Assembly: GCF_964340395.1 (NCBI RefSeq)
Contig: NC_135549.1
Coordinates: forward strand, 31,463,332-31,527,331
Source of the DNA: Glandiceps talaboti
Taxonomy: Eukaryota; Hemichordata; Enteropneusta; Spengelidae
Length of the DNA: 64,000 nucleotides
Direction: 5' to 3'
The notes beneath the pieces were generated by a model that saw nothing but the letters and a program-made list of their open reading frames with translations, ran no database searches and was not told the origin of the DNA. Positions 36,310-50,470 of the stretch are shown here, piece by piece; the stretch's first letter is position 1, and each line of letters begins with the position of its first letter. The position numbers were made by a program, and so were the translations under genes.

Positions 36310-37175
36310 GTAGTGCTATAGGCATGGCAAAGTGTCTGTCTGTATGTCTGGATGTCTGTCTGGATATGTGTGTGTGTAAACATCGTAAAGTAAAAAACAA
36401 CTGGACCGATTGCCATGATATTTGGTGGGTGTATTACCTTGGGTGTCTAGTTGGGAAATCAAAATGATCTTACCACCGGTTATGATTTGGGTAAAAAAAT
36501 GTGATTTTTGGTCCAAAAACTTACATTCCAAAACTACTGATCGCAGATTGATCTGAAATTTGGTTGAAACGTGTTTATCAGTGATGTGCAAATTAGGGCT
36601 AAAAATGTGTCTTTGGTCAGAAATCTATAATTCCAAAATTATTGAGCAGATTGAGTTTGAATATGATGGGAACGTTCTCAGTGGAGTATATATTTAGAAT
36701 TGTTCATGACTTGATCCTATCAGTGATATGCAAATTAGGTCTAAAATGTGTCTTTTTGTCAAAAACATATAGTTTCAAAAGTACTGAGCAGATTAGGCTG
36801 AAATTTCCTGGGGGATGCATCTGGAGATGTGTAGATGAAGCTGTATTCATAATGTGATGATCCCATCAGCGGTATGCAAATTAGGTCTAAAAATCTCAAT
36901 TTTGGTCAAAACCTTTTATCTTGAAACTGCATAGTGAATGGGTTGAAACTGGGTGGGGATGTTTCTGGAGGTATTATTCTGCAGTTATTGTTGAAAGCAT
37001 TTCGACACAATTAGCCCTAGCAACCATGACCACACCCTTAGCAACAGTGAAATGATGCATACTAAAAAGATAACAACAGAAATGGGTAGGTAAGTAACTT
37101 AAAATTCAAAAAATGTATGCAAATATGCCTAGCAACAGGACCATGTCCATAGCAACAGCTAAATTATAAATGACA
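36310..37175 (+). repeat. Repeat family 3 (about 130-145 bp units)
   Basis: Starts with a TCTG-rich microsatellite (36337-36380) and an ACTGGACCGATTGCCATGA segment. Units then share ATGCAAATTAGGTCTAAAA, TTTTGGTCAAAA, CCAAAACTACTGA, CAGATTG and CTGAAATTTGGT. The array ends in a segment with CCTAGCAACCATGACCACACC-like strings, broken here as TAGCAACC and GACCACACCC. The reverse-oriented relative is at 45641-46183. Confidence 0.75.
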
Positions 37176-38803
37176 CGTCACACCAAACAAGAATAATATC
37201 ATTAACACGCATGTCACAGAGTGATGACATATTAGTAAAGTTTATTGGTCCGGGGGGTCAGTGACATTAGGTTGACTGGTCAGAGTTATTGACAAGATAT
37301 GGAAATCAGAAACATGCATATTTACTTGCATATAGTTTCAGTTAAGTAGTAAATTGACATAATATATGTTTCGACAGATGGCTGGAAAGTGGGTAAACAA
37401 CTTGTGATTACATTTGTATACTAGTATACTATGAAGTACACCTGGTGACAATCATATGATCATCAAATTATGTATGGCAACCGAGTTGTTTTGACACTAG
37501 TATAAACGGGACAATATTTGACAGTTTTGTGAGCTGAAGTCCAGATTCCGATCGATGATCTATGATCTATGATCGAACCTACAACATTGCTGTAGTATGC
37601 TGTTGGATCCCAATGTTGCATTGGGGAAGTTCTGAATTATGTTACTGTATTGCTAGAACACTCAACGTTTTGCCGGGACTGTGAAAACTACATTGTGTGG
37701 AACTGCGCATTCCATCAGTGAACAGCGTCGTCTACGATTTGTGCGTGTTACGGTATACACATTGTGTTCCAACTCTGTGCTTCAATACCAGACAAAAGAG
37801 ACTTTACATTAAACATTGTGAGTAGTTTTATTTGCCAAAACCAGCCATCATTAATTTTCAAGTGTACTCTAAGTTTATAAATTTAAGCATATTCTTCCCT
37901 TACAAGCAATTTCGATTGACAAAGTGTTTTTGTTTTTTATAAATTAGACCAGTTCAAGTTTAAACCTGTGACATTTGTGTGTTCTTTCCCGCTACACAAA
38001 CTTTAATATTAGCTCCAGTAGAGGACTGCTAATGTCAAATGTCAAACAATGTGTCAACATTATGACAGATAAAGGGTAGAAGGTGTGAATTGGGTTGACC
38101 TTTGTAGTTCAAATAAAACCAGTCCAGCAAAGTCAGAAATCATATGCCTGAACATGGAAGTATAGAAGGGGAGCCTCCACAGTCTGAAGAATGAAATGCA
38201 AGAGTACGACCCGGCCCAAAATAGTTTGCCAAAATTACGAGGAGAACTTAATTACGGAGAAAAATAGTTGTGGCGAGTAGTATTAAAAATAAGTCATACT
38301 ACTGTACCATGAATGGAGTAGTGACTGCACAGTAAGGGTTTAAATGAAGGGCACAACTGTTACCTTTCAAAAGAAACGGTAAACATTTAAAAAAAAAAAC
38401 GAATTTTACACAGATCTTCATATGAGCTACACTATAAGAAACGTCTCGTTGTTCAGCCATATCAGGGCTTGTGAATGTTGTATGGCTTATTTGTTTCACC
38501 GTGAACACTGCATGTTGTGTGTGTCCCCATCCGGATGTGTACACGTTTATCTCAGTATTATCATTACCTAGCCTGGCAAGGGGTGAGACAGTGAGTACTT
38601 TATCATATGCAATAAAGAACGGAAGATAGAGCCAAATACAGACGTGAGAATAATCATCCTACAGTAATTCATAACTCGGAGTCTCATGTTTTCAAATTCA
38701 TTACAGCAAGAATTGTGTAATAAACGTTAGACAAAAATCAACTGTGTAATAAACGTAGACAAAAATTACTTATCTTAGGAAAATTAGCTTTGCCACACAT
38801 CTT
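37176..38803. other. Unique DNA
   Basis: A local GATGATCTATGATCTATGATC triplication occurs near 37553. The frame at 38299-38544 (minus) has no motif. No gene recognised. Confidence 0.5.
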
Positions 38804-38920
38804 GTTCTGCACTAGCTCTGGAAATATGTGCCCCGTTCACTCCGACACGTCTTCATGGAGTTGAAATACGAAGACGTGTCGGAGTGAACGGAGCGCATAT
38901 TACCACAGCTAGTTCTGCAC
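38804..38920. mobile_element. Short fold-back element, family C (9-bp TSD)
   Basis: A perfect 9-bp duplication GTTCTGCAC (38804-38812 and 38912-38920) flanks a 99-bp element with ends TAGCTCTGGAAATATG and ATATTACCACAGCTA. The arms share GTTCACTCCGACACGTCTTC exactly, about 42 bp per arm with four or five mismatches. The loop is about 14 bp. TAG...CTA ends match families B, D, E and F. Confidence 0.9.
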
Positions 38921-41511
38921 AATTAATTTCAATTCAATGTCCATACCTGTATATGTAGGATCAAATTCACCAACATAATTTGACATCTCCGTGTCACCAG
39001 TCACACAGTACTATCATGAAGCTGAATTACAAGTAATTTCGCTTGCGAAACGATATTATATTGTTGCGTAATCAGAATCGAACAAAGGTAAAGTTCACTC
39101 TGGGGTCAAAGTGTACATTGCCAAAACCAAGTCAAAACCATTAATACGGTTAATACAGCTAAGACTAAGAATAGATTTGCTCTCAGAAACATTGTTGAAA
39201 AAAATCTTGAATATCGATCACATCTTAACATGACGCTTTAAATAATAAGACCATCAGTTCGCACGTATACGACATTAGATACATGCCGTAAGAAGGGTAC
39301 ACACATTTTATAACAATATCTGGGAATTCCCCTGATCGCCGAATGATCTACACATGCGCGTTGATTTAGCATTCATTGGCTCGCACCCTTATTTCTACGT
39401 CATGCGTGGTTTAGTAACTTTTGTCTGCCAATAAAACAAATGACTTAGATACACACCAATTAAAGAGTTGTGTAACTGACCAATAAGTAAGTTTTAATAA
39501 ACAGTTTTCACTTCATCAGAGTTTAATCAGGTCATGATATTATGTTTTTACCAAATAAGGTAATTATGCAACAACCTCCACAAAACAGTCAATTTGAATT
39601 AAATTTTTTGGAGCAAACAGTGACAGAAAGTTACATAGTTTGTTAGTGTCTGGTTATGAAATGGTCAATGTGTCGTAGATCGTTGATTTGCGCATGTGTG
39701 AGTCATTACCTCATAATTGACAATTATGAGTCATATAACATGTGAGACTTCAGACTAAGTCCCATTGAATGACTGATAGCGGCAGGGTCCTGATCCAGAT
39801 TGACATACTGTAATAATAGTAGTTGTATTACGTACAAAATTAATGTAAGATTCTAGCTAGATTAGATATATTCATCGTATGTTATGATTTCATTGACATG
39901 ATTTCAGTGTTAGCATGATACGTTTGTCGTAAGGCTAAAGAGAAAAATAGCATTATAGCAAAAAAATTCTAGGCCTAATTTCATTGAAAGTTGTTTTCAC
40001 CTGTTCCAGCAAGAACAAATCACTGAAATTTGGTGGTCTAGAGTCACTATATTGAATCAAATTCCAATGATAAAACAGATATAATTATGAAAACCAACAC
40101 AAACTGTAACCTGAGTTATGTTAAAATATTGATGTATGTATGTTTTCTTACCGTATTTCAAGACATACAAAACCAGTTAGGGTCATATTAGCCAGCAATT
40201 TCAAATTCATCAGAACAAGACTTCATTCGCATGCCAATAGTAAAAGAATCGTATTCTATGTGATGGTACGATTTGGCTCGATTTAAGAATTGCGCACTTT
40301 AGAACCTCATGACCTGTATGAGTCATTGGCCACTCGTCAAAGACACAAATAGACATACTCTAGAGTTTAAATATGATGTGAACGTCAGTACTTTGATAAA
40401 CCAAATATGGTTCTTTGTGCAATGTCTTCCCCTCCCCTCCGCTACTGTGTAATACCTAAAACGGAACTACGTATATAATTATCAAAATCTCAGTACCTTT
40501 ACCATACAAAAGTGCTACCCGAACGTTTTGAGTGACGGTTCATACATTCAACGATAATATACTCATGTATGCTAATTGGTCCAACGCAGCGTACACTTTC
40601 CGGACATTCTAGATCTGTGTACATGTATGATTGTGTCAGAGCTATTGTCCACAAGTGTGAGGTGTGACCTTATGGTCAGTTAACGGCGATGCATTGACTG
40701 TATATAATTGCAAATACATGTTGATATCATAATTATACTCATCTTTCTCCATTCTGTTATAAATCGACCAGAGAATTATCTCATTAACTTGAATTAAATC
40801 CCACATCGCCTTCCTTTACTAAAACTTGGATATACTAGTTGGCCTGATTTTGCCAAAATATAAAATAAACAACCACATACCAAATATTGCTTGAAAGTGA
40901 AAAGTGTCCTTTCGTTAATGAGTGAGTCCTCACATGCCAAGCCTTTCATCCCTCTACTAATGCTTATTTAACATACAATGGTATTTATATGTGGCACTCT
41001 TGGCATGACCATGTCATCAACCGTCAAGGACGTTCACATCGTCAACCTTAATGTGTATCTCTGTAAGACTGGCAAAGATGGTTAATTTTCATTTTGTTAA
41101 TTTAAAATAAAAATCAGCGAGCTTATAAATAAGCTGTCGAATAATCGAAATCTCGTGTGGTTATGAAGTCTCGCGTGACTGCGAATAAACAAGTTTATTA
41201 TAAAAAAAAATTTCCCCTGTACATGTAGAAGTGATCGTTCTTAAAGTTTAGTACAAACTGTCACCCTAACTGTGAGAAAGGAGTGTGGTTGATTAACTAT
41301 CAAGATGCGTGATTTGAACATTATGTGTTTTTATTACAGGGAAGAAATTACAATTCAGCAAACCACGGTAACGAAGGAAGTTGAGTCTCCATAATTATAA
41401 TGTAGTATGTGATGAATGACCGATCGGTTTATCGTGTATCTTTGGCACAATGATCGATTGATGGTTGAATGGGTGTAGCAGAGTGCTTGGTTACTTGACG
41501 GCTAATATAAA
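38921..41511. other. AT-rich unique DNA
   Basis: The longest stretch of the window in which I see no repeat, TIR pair or coding signal. It may be intergenic or intronic host DNA. Confidence 0.5.
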
Positions 41512-41541
41512 AGGTTCGACGGTTGATCGATTGATGATTGG

Positions 41542-41631
<90 letters not shown>

Positions 41632-41760
41632 AGTGAGTGAGTGAGTGAGTGGGTGATCGATCGATCGACTGATTGAGAGTGATTAATTGATTGATTGATT
41701 GATTGATTGATTGATCGATTGGTTGCGTGAGTGAGCGAGTGAGTGAGTGAATGAGTAAGT
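41512..41760 (+). repeat. GATT/GAGT tetranucleotide array
   Basis: Clean TTGA/GATT units at 41535-41632, then GAGT and ATCG variants, a second GATT run (41683-41715) and further GAGT units. The array is imperfect at the edges. Confidence 0.95.
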
Positions 41761-41923
41761 GATCGATCTATCGAATAGTTTGTTTATCGATCGAATTATT
41801 GATCGATTTGATTGCTTAAGTAAATATAAATTCTTTCTACTCTGTGTACAACATTAATCTAGTTAGAGGTAGGGATACTTATTTCAACAATGTGGGGAGG
41901 TAAAATTAACATAAATTGACGCA

Positions 41924-42869
<946 letters not shown>

Positions 42870-43831
42870 CCATTACTTAAGAGTTACAAGGACAGGGTGA
42901 CAATAGACATAAACTTTAGAAGAATACATGAAATGGTCTACTTATTTGGGATGTTTACAGTCTGAGGGCGATTTCAAGTGTACATGTTGAACTGTGTAAA
43001 GAACAGTACTGGCAAACCCGATGCTATAGCAACAGGACATGAAAACATCTTGATGTGTGTTAATCTACACCAAATTATACGAACTTTAACATCGATGATG
43101 CTATCTGGATCATTTCCAATTATATTCATGCAGTGACATAAAGTTTAACGATAATGCCATACGTTCAATCTACTTTTGGTTGGTTATTGGGTTATGTGCG
43201 TCGAAGTCTTAAGTTTATATAAAGAATCCAGAATCGTTGGTTTTAAATCGATGTATGGGGAGTGACTAGCTCATAAGCAGCAACAGGTGGTTGCTCTCAA
43301 GGAAACTACATCGATATATGTGAAAACATGTACTATTCTTAACTTTTAATTTATTACAAATGGTAATTGTATCAAGATAACTCTATATTTTCTGAACTAC
43401 TTCCTCTTCGTGAAAGCTAGACTGACAGATCAACCGTTGTGGGCGCGGTCTAATCTCCATTACCCCAAACAGGTTGATTAAGCCAGGCCCGATGACGTCA
43501 TTTGTACGTGGTACCCTAAACACAAAAGATTTGTTTGACAAGAGAGGTTGTTCACTGTCTTTTGTATGTTAGGATGAACCACTATATCCCACGTGTCAGT
43601 CATACACGTCATAACCGCAAAATAGGTGGCACTCCATTCCTAAGTACGCTGGAAATTTGAAGTAAATAACACCCAGCAGTTGCAACTGATAGAGATCTAT
43701 AAGGTTGAAATATAAATCTATGTGTACAAGTAGACTACTGTGACATGTCAACAGTATTAATATCCTATACACATAGATACTTCTTACTTCATAATACATG
43801 TCTACCATAAACGAATCAGTCAATGTCGCCA

Positions 43832-43833
<2 letters not shown>
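42870..43833. other. Unique DNA
   Basis: The minus-strand frame at 43596-43910 runs into the microsatellite and has no domain. Nothing else seen. Confidence 0.5.
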
Positions 43834-43873
<40 letters not shown>

Positions 43874-43933
43874 GTCTGTCTGTGTCTATGTCTATGTCTC
43901 TGTCTCTCACTCACACACACACATACACACACA

Positions 43934-43996
<63 letters not shown>
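43834..43996 (+). repeat. Compound microsatellite CTGT / AC / CT
   Basis: A CTGT run, a short TCTATG interlude, an AC run (43913-43935) and a CT run (43936-43997). Frames through it are artefacts. Confidence 0.97.
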
Positions 43997-43997
<1 letters not shown>

Positions 43998-44004
<7 letters not shown>

Positions 44005-45640
44005 TCCATGTAGAGTCAAAGAGACAAATTCTTCCTGCTGGTGGAAACAATCGTAGCACGTATAGTTATTAGACAGGATGACATACTTGTGACGTAAATC
44101 AGTGCAAAGATATGCAGTCATGCCCAGGATGTGTATGGGATGTATTTCATTGCTTGATTTTGATTTAGAAACTGGGCGTTCCTGTAACATTAGTCAAAGT
44201 GAGTAGATCTAGAATATAGAAATACTAGTGGATAACTGAAATAATCATACTGGATACAAAGCGAACGCAAAAAATAAACATTTGGAAATTGTGATTTAGC
44301 CATTTAGCTATTGGTTCACATATTGATTCGCATTTGGATTCTACGAATATATAGTCTATGAGATTATTGTAGTGACAAGGTTTAGGGCTTCGATGTTACC
44401 CGAGTCACGTGTCTCACATTTGGGTAAAATGTCATTTTAGAGGACTATTGGCCATGGTCTATTTAATTCACAATTCACATTTGGTCCGAATTTATGTAAC
44501 AGTTCTTTATGAAAAGAGTGCTTCGACTCGATTCAAAATGTCAATAATATGCTCTCACCAATAGTAACTAGTGTTACGTTACGATTTGTTTTATAAACAT
44601 TACTACCATGTACTATAAGTACCTCATTACAATTTGTGGGATTGTATCGTAGTCTCCCATTCTTAATGGTTAAATACAGGATATTTTATTTGTCGTCACA
44701 GCATCGGAAGTCCTCAGTATTGGCTGTCGCTCTTACTTTCGATGTTGCACTCGCGTCAAAGGTTAGAATCTACCCTGTTCGGTTAATTTGACTGGACTGT
44801 TTCAATCATTGTGCACAATGCAGTCAAATTCAGCCAATGTAATAGGTCTAAAAGTATTCTTGCACTGCGATATTCTAGCCAACACTATTACAACACATAC
44901 AAGATTTAGTTTATGTCGCAAATGTGTTTGCCTTTCTTATTCTTTGAAGTTGTTGTTATTACAAGCTGTTTGTTAATATAGATTAGTACTCTCATGAGAT
45001 TTCGTTTCGTTGATTATCATTTCACACACGACGACCTCAAGTAGTTTTCTTTATGGTGATGTCATCTCTGCAAGCATGATACAAATGACAATTTGAAAAT
45101 GACACAAGAAATAAGAATCAATAACGATTCTGTTTCCACAGGGATGTTTTAGGAAAAAGAAACCCACTTTACGGATTCGATACTACGTGCGTAAATCCTC
45201 ACACGCTGCAGACTTGATACTAAGACGTCGATGGACTCACAATCCTACTACATTACACTCTAAAGACAACATGCCACTTTGCAATAATTGAATAGCCTAG
45301 TTTCGATTTCAGTTTCGATAGTAGGACTTGTACCGTCAGCTACCAATGGGCAACGATCAGAGAGCAAACATTATAATCGTACATATTGGTTTCCAAGGAG
45401 ACCCACACTTTATTCATACGTAATATGCTGGTTGTACTATATATACAGTATGTGGTATGGTCAACGTTAGTGGGAAAATGATTACTGTAAGTTTCTGCGT
45501 CTGTTGGGATTCATAACTTTGATGTAACATTAATTATAATACAAGCTCAATACACTCAGGAACCAATTCCTTTCCATTATAGCAGTCCTAGCGCCATATT
45601 AATCTTTACATTGTATTACTTGTTCAGTATACATGAGATA
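43998..45640. other. Unique DNA
   Basis: Frames at 44788-44976 and 45288-45470 are short with no domain. No repeat recognised. Confidence 0.5.
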
Positions 45641-46105
45641 TAAGTTGAGATATAAGTTTTTGACCAAAATTCATATTTTTACACCTAATTTGCATATCAC
45701 GGATGAGATCATTATAAGCTTATATTTTCTTCATCTATACACCCTCAAATGCATCCCCATTAAATATTAGCCCAATCTGCTCAGTAGTTTTGGAATTAAA
45801 GATTTTTGACCAAAGGGACACATTTTTAGCCCTAATTTCCATATTGTGTATGGAATCATCATGTCATGAACAGCACTTAATTTACACACCCAAATTACAC
45901 ACATTTAACGTTCCCACCAAATTTCAGACCAATCTGCCCAGTAGTTTTTAAGCTTAAGTTTTTTGACCAAAATTGACATTTTTGACCTCAATCATATACA
46001 TGTGATGAGATCATTTTCATTTAAACAATTTTCATATACATGCCCTACGTAATATCCCCATCAAATATAAAGCCAATCGGTCTAACGGTTTTTGACTCCA
46101 AGTCG

Positions 46106-46183
<78 letters not shown>
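45641..46183 (-). repeat. Repeat family 3, reverse copy, with AC microsatellite
   Basis: Units carry TTTTTGACCAAA, CCTAATTTGCATAT, AGCCCAATCTGCTCAGTAG and CCCATCAAATAT, the complement of the array at 36310-37175, at about 135-bp spacing. They end at an uninterrupted AC run (46109-46183). Confidence 0.8.
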
Positions 46184-46184
<1 letters not shown>

Positions 46185-46199
46185 TTCACTATGGCTACA

Positions 46200-46330
46200 G
46201 CACTACTGAACCGCATTTCAATTGTGCTAAAACTGTTCTTCATATCTGTATGATGGGAAGAAACCAATAACACAGAGACCATTTGGAAAACACAAAACTA
46301 CCTGACCTAGACAAATACAACTGAAAAAAA
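46200..46330 (+). repeat. Dispersed repeat X, copy 3 (fragment)
   Basis: GAAGAAACCAATAACACAGA and CATTTGGAAAACA match 6848-6890 and 10837-10866. The sequence then runs ACTACCTGACCTAGACAAAT without interruption, which gives the empty-site comparison for the HINE at 6903-8101. Confidence 0.8.
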
Positions 46331-47330
46331 TACAGCTCGATATCATATAGGACTTCATATACATATCCGGGTGCACTGAACTTACTTCTTTTCTGAAGTT
46401 AATTCCAAATTCTTTCCGCCATGGTGAAGTTCCCATCAACGGGTACGGTGTTACGACTTATTAACCAAGATTTGTGAAAACAGCATCTACATCACTTCTG
46501 TAAGAGAAAAGAACAACACAAAACATGTTAGATTGATGTAAATGTGAATCTTGACTCACTTGGACAATATATACCTACCAATGAAAAGTATCTCTCGAAG
46601 ACACTATAAGTCACGATGACGTGATAAAATACCAGGAAACTGTGACCGATGGCGTGATTTATAAAAAAACACCTGGGTCAAACCTACCAAAGCTACTTGC
46701 CACTTAACTATACAATGTACCTGTCACACCTCGCCCATACCACTGAATGCCATTTCTTCAGTTATATGCTACAAAAGCTCACTACGTGCCAAAATATCTG
46801 TAACACAAACTGAATTATGTAACTACATTTGTAATTCAGAATACTCAAATTAGCCAGTCAGTTTGTCCATGGAGATAAAACTTGAATTCTTTTAACTCAC
46901 TTAAATATTTACACCTGTAACTGACCTTGACTTGTTCAGACAAGATTTTTTAACGAAGGCTGAGATGAAATAAGTCTATAAAGAAGTGATCAAGGTATAG
47001 CTACTTACACAAACGTCTGACAGCTACCAACAATGTAACAATTGTGTTCAGGCTAAATGTAACAAATATTTCTTTCTTTCTTTTTTCAACGTAATATCTA
47101 GTTCAGGGACAGTCAGCTAGACACACAAATCGTACTCCGACATATAGCACAGTGCAGTGGTGATAGAAACGAGTTGTTTGAACCACAACATTGTCTACAT
47201 TTCTATGACAACAAACAGACATTACGTTAGTTAAACGGAATTTGTTAAACCACAATAAAAACCTTCATACTAAGCATTACACGGGTATACCCGACAGGAC
47301 TAGGTACGCCGGATGGGTAAGCAACCTTTG
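46331..47330. other. Unique AT-rich DNA
   Basis: No gene or larger repeat recognised. Confidence 0.5.
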
Positions 47331-47553
47331 TACAGAAACTAGACTGTCGACAGTCGCTCGCGCCTTTTTTTCCTACGTTTTATCTAAACTCCGATCCGGC
47401 GCAACACTAGTATAATCGCAAACTGATATTGAGGGCCGAAGGCCCGAGCAGTCGATATCAGTTTGCGATTAGACTAGTGTTGCGCCGGATCGGAGTTTAG
47501 ATAAAACGGAGGAAAAAAAGGCGCGAGCGACTGTCGATAGTCTATACAGAAAC
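47331..47553. mobile_element. Fold-back DNA transposon, family B copy 2 (9-bp TSD)
   Basis: A perfect 9-bp duplication TACAGAAAC (47331-47339 and 47545-47553) flanks a 205-bp element with ends TAGACTGTCGACAGTCGCTC and GAGCGACTGTCGATAGTCTA. Inverted arms of about 90 bp share GATCCGGCGCAACACTAGT-type sequence and ATCGCAAACTGATAT, and almost meet at a GC-rich loop (GGGCCGAAGGCCC). Same family as 19497-19732, but better preserved. Confidence 0.95.
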
Positions 47554-47734
47554 TTGCAGTTTTGTTTCTCTTCTTGTAATGTTCATAAGGTTATTGCTAA
47601 AAGATAACATTACCATTATTGTATTTCATTTAATGTGATAATCTCATAGACATCTAAGGCCAAATCAAATTAATAGTGTGTTTCAGATAACCCGACCGAC
47701 CCTAAACATGCTAAAAAGGTACCAGACTTAAACT

Positions 47735-47965
47735 GAATGCCTCACTAATTATGCAAATAACTAATAAAACTAAGAAAACTATGGTAACAGGCTTTTTTTG
47801 ACAAGCGTGCTTTCTTAGGTTAATGTATATGCCAAATTATACGGAATTTGAAGAGTGCATGATACTGCTTAATTACTGAATATCGTTCATGATTATTCAA
47901 AATACTCATTAAAGGTAAAAGTTGTAGCAACAAACTTCATAGGACAGGTGATGGTTGATATTTGT

Positions 47966-48041
<76 letters not shown>

Positions 48042-48075
48042 GGCAGGACGCATGACAGGCACACAGACAGACATT
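47735..48075 (+). repeat. 150-bp repeat family 2 with GACA/AC tract, copy 5
   Basis: About two units (CTAATTATGCAAATAACT, GTATATGCCAAATTATACGG, ATTTGAAGAGTGCAT, GCTTAATTACTGAA) are followed by ACAG (47968-47996) and AC (47996-48037) runs, as in the array ending at 24095. Confidence 0.7.
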
Positions 48076-50190
48076 CCCCTTTTAATACCTCCCGTACACA
48101 TGTGAAACAAAATACAAGGGTGCACTGTGGGGGTGGGTATATACCCCCAGAAACTTTTGAAATTCAAGAACGCATAAAATGTTAGGGGTACACCATTTGA
48201 TTTCTGGAGGGGGCTGGAGGATTTTCGAAAAAAAAATGTCGCCGGTCAAAAGCAGGAAGACAAAATTTGCTGACCAACACTTTCAATTTATTACTTCTAT
48301 TTACAGTGTACACATTCGTGCCTTTGCTTCGTCTGTGGTCACTTTTTTTAATACATCGAATTCCAGAAAAATCTTATCGTGGGGTCGAAGTGATTTTTAA
48401 GAATTTAAAGTAAAATAAAAATAAAATTCTGACCTACCTACCCTATTTCCTGCAGCTGAAATCATGTTATTGGAAACACTTAAAAAAAACAAATTGCCTA
48501 GAGGTTTACGGTGGAATAAATTTCAAAACGTTCCACCTCACAAATTTACACCAAGAGAAGGAGGTATAACTAATACAGTCGAATATTGTGTCGTAGATCG
48601 GGAATATTTTGATAGGAAACCAATAAATATATATTCTGCATGATCATTCATTATCAAATTGGAATAAATGAACAAGAATAGCATTGCTTCTTTGGTAACG
48701 CATTTAGGCACTGGCCATATAGTCTCTACTATCTCTAATGACACCCTATGTTATTAAACAACTTGAAATATGGGATGATTGATATGGCATATAGCATTCC
48801 ATGTATATCAAATTATGCCTAATTTAATAGGCAGTTTTCATCAATTTGTACCCCTTTTTCTCTCTCTCGACCTTTGGCGTGTATACTATTAATTTTGCCA
48901 CTTTGTTTTGTTTTGTTTTGTTTTGTTTTAATCAATGAAAATAAACCACGTACATGTACAGGTAAATCAACAAAGTCATAACGAGAAACTCATATAGTTT
49001 ATAAACGTTAAACACTGGTAAGACAGATTTCTCAAATACTTAATATAAAGTTGGAAATGTGCACTTTATGTTTTGATACTCGGCTGTGTGAAAAAATTCA
49101 AGTACATGTCAATACATATGCCCCCCCCCCCTCTATTGTTAATGTCGTTATCACGTCTGTTCGGTATATGGAGTTGCAATAATGACTTCGAGTGATCGCT
49201 TGTCACTTCTTAATGAAACAGATAAAACCTATATGCAATTTACAATTGAAACAATATCGATCCGATTCACCGGTAAACGATGATGAGAACCTAGAGGAAG
49301 TCTCAATTATCTGTATGGTAATTTCATTGTGTATGTACTTATAAGTGTATTTGTTTGGAATCTATGAATACCAACACTTGCGCGTATCTTGTGAAGATGG
49401 ATTTATTGTTTAATAAAGATCATAGGATTAATTCAATTCTTAATTTGATTACAAAGCAGATGAAGTCATTGACGTTATTATCTTTCCTAATTCAATTTGT
49501 AGCGGGAAAAACAACTTTGTATCAACCGATCGATGGTAGATTCATTAGGCATTTCAAAATTGCAAAATAAGAAACTTCGATATTTTCCAGACAACATTTG
49601 TAATTGAGACGTAATTGGTGTAATATGAGTATCCATAGATCGTCAGATGTTCAATCCACTGTTGCAAAATTATCTGCTGGTTTTACAATTATAGTAAAAC
49701 TAAATTGTTGATCACAATGTTAAAACCTTTTAATATCATCAATACATATATCATAACATGATTTATGAACTGATAGCGTGTCTATCTAATTAAAATACGA
49801 TTTGTTACAATTAAAAAAACAACATCGATCTGGAATGATGTTTCCTGTGTTAAGTTATTATGAGGGTGGCATAGTATGACAGACCTTACATATTGACGAT
49901 AAATTCGATATGGTCAAATATAACTGAGATACAGTCATGCCTGGTATTTTTTGTTTTAAAAGTTCTAAACGTAAAACAACACTAGATTCCTCCTACAGGT
50001 ATTTCCCTCAAGTCACGTTACATAGTTAAAATAACACGAAATATGAAGTACTTGAACACTACATTCCAGAGTCTGTGAAATTGGCGGCAGGGGGTTTGGT
50101 CTCACACGTAGCACAGAAAATGTACTTTTGTGAACGACAATGTGAGCATTTTGTTCATATTGTATTATTATAATATTGTACCAAAATGTG
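48076..50190. other. AT-rich unique DNA
   Basis: A TTTTG run lies at 48903-48928 and poly-C at 49121-49131. A GACCTACCTACCC string near 48431 may be a remnant of dispersed repeat X. The 71-codon frame at 49355-49570 has no motif. Confidence 0.45.
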
Positions 50191-50470
<280 letters not shown>

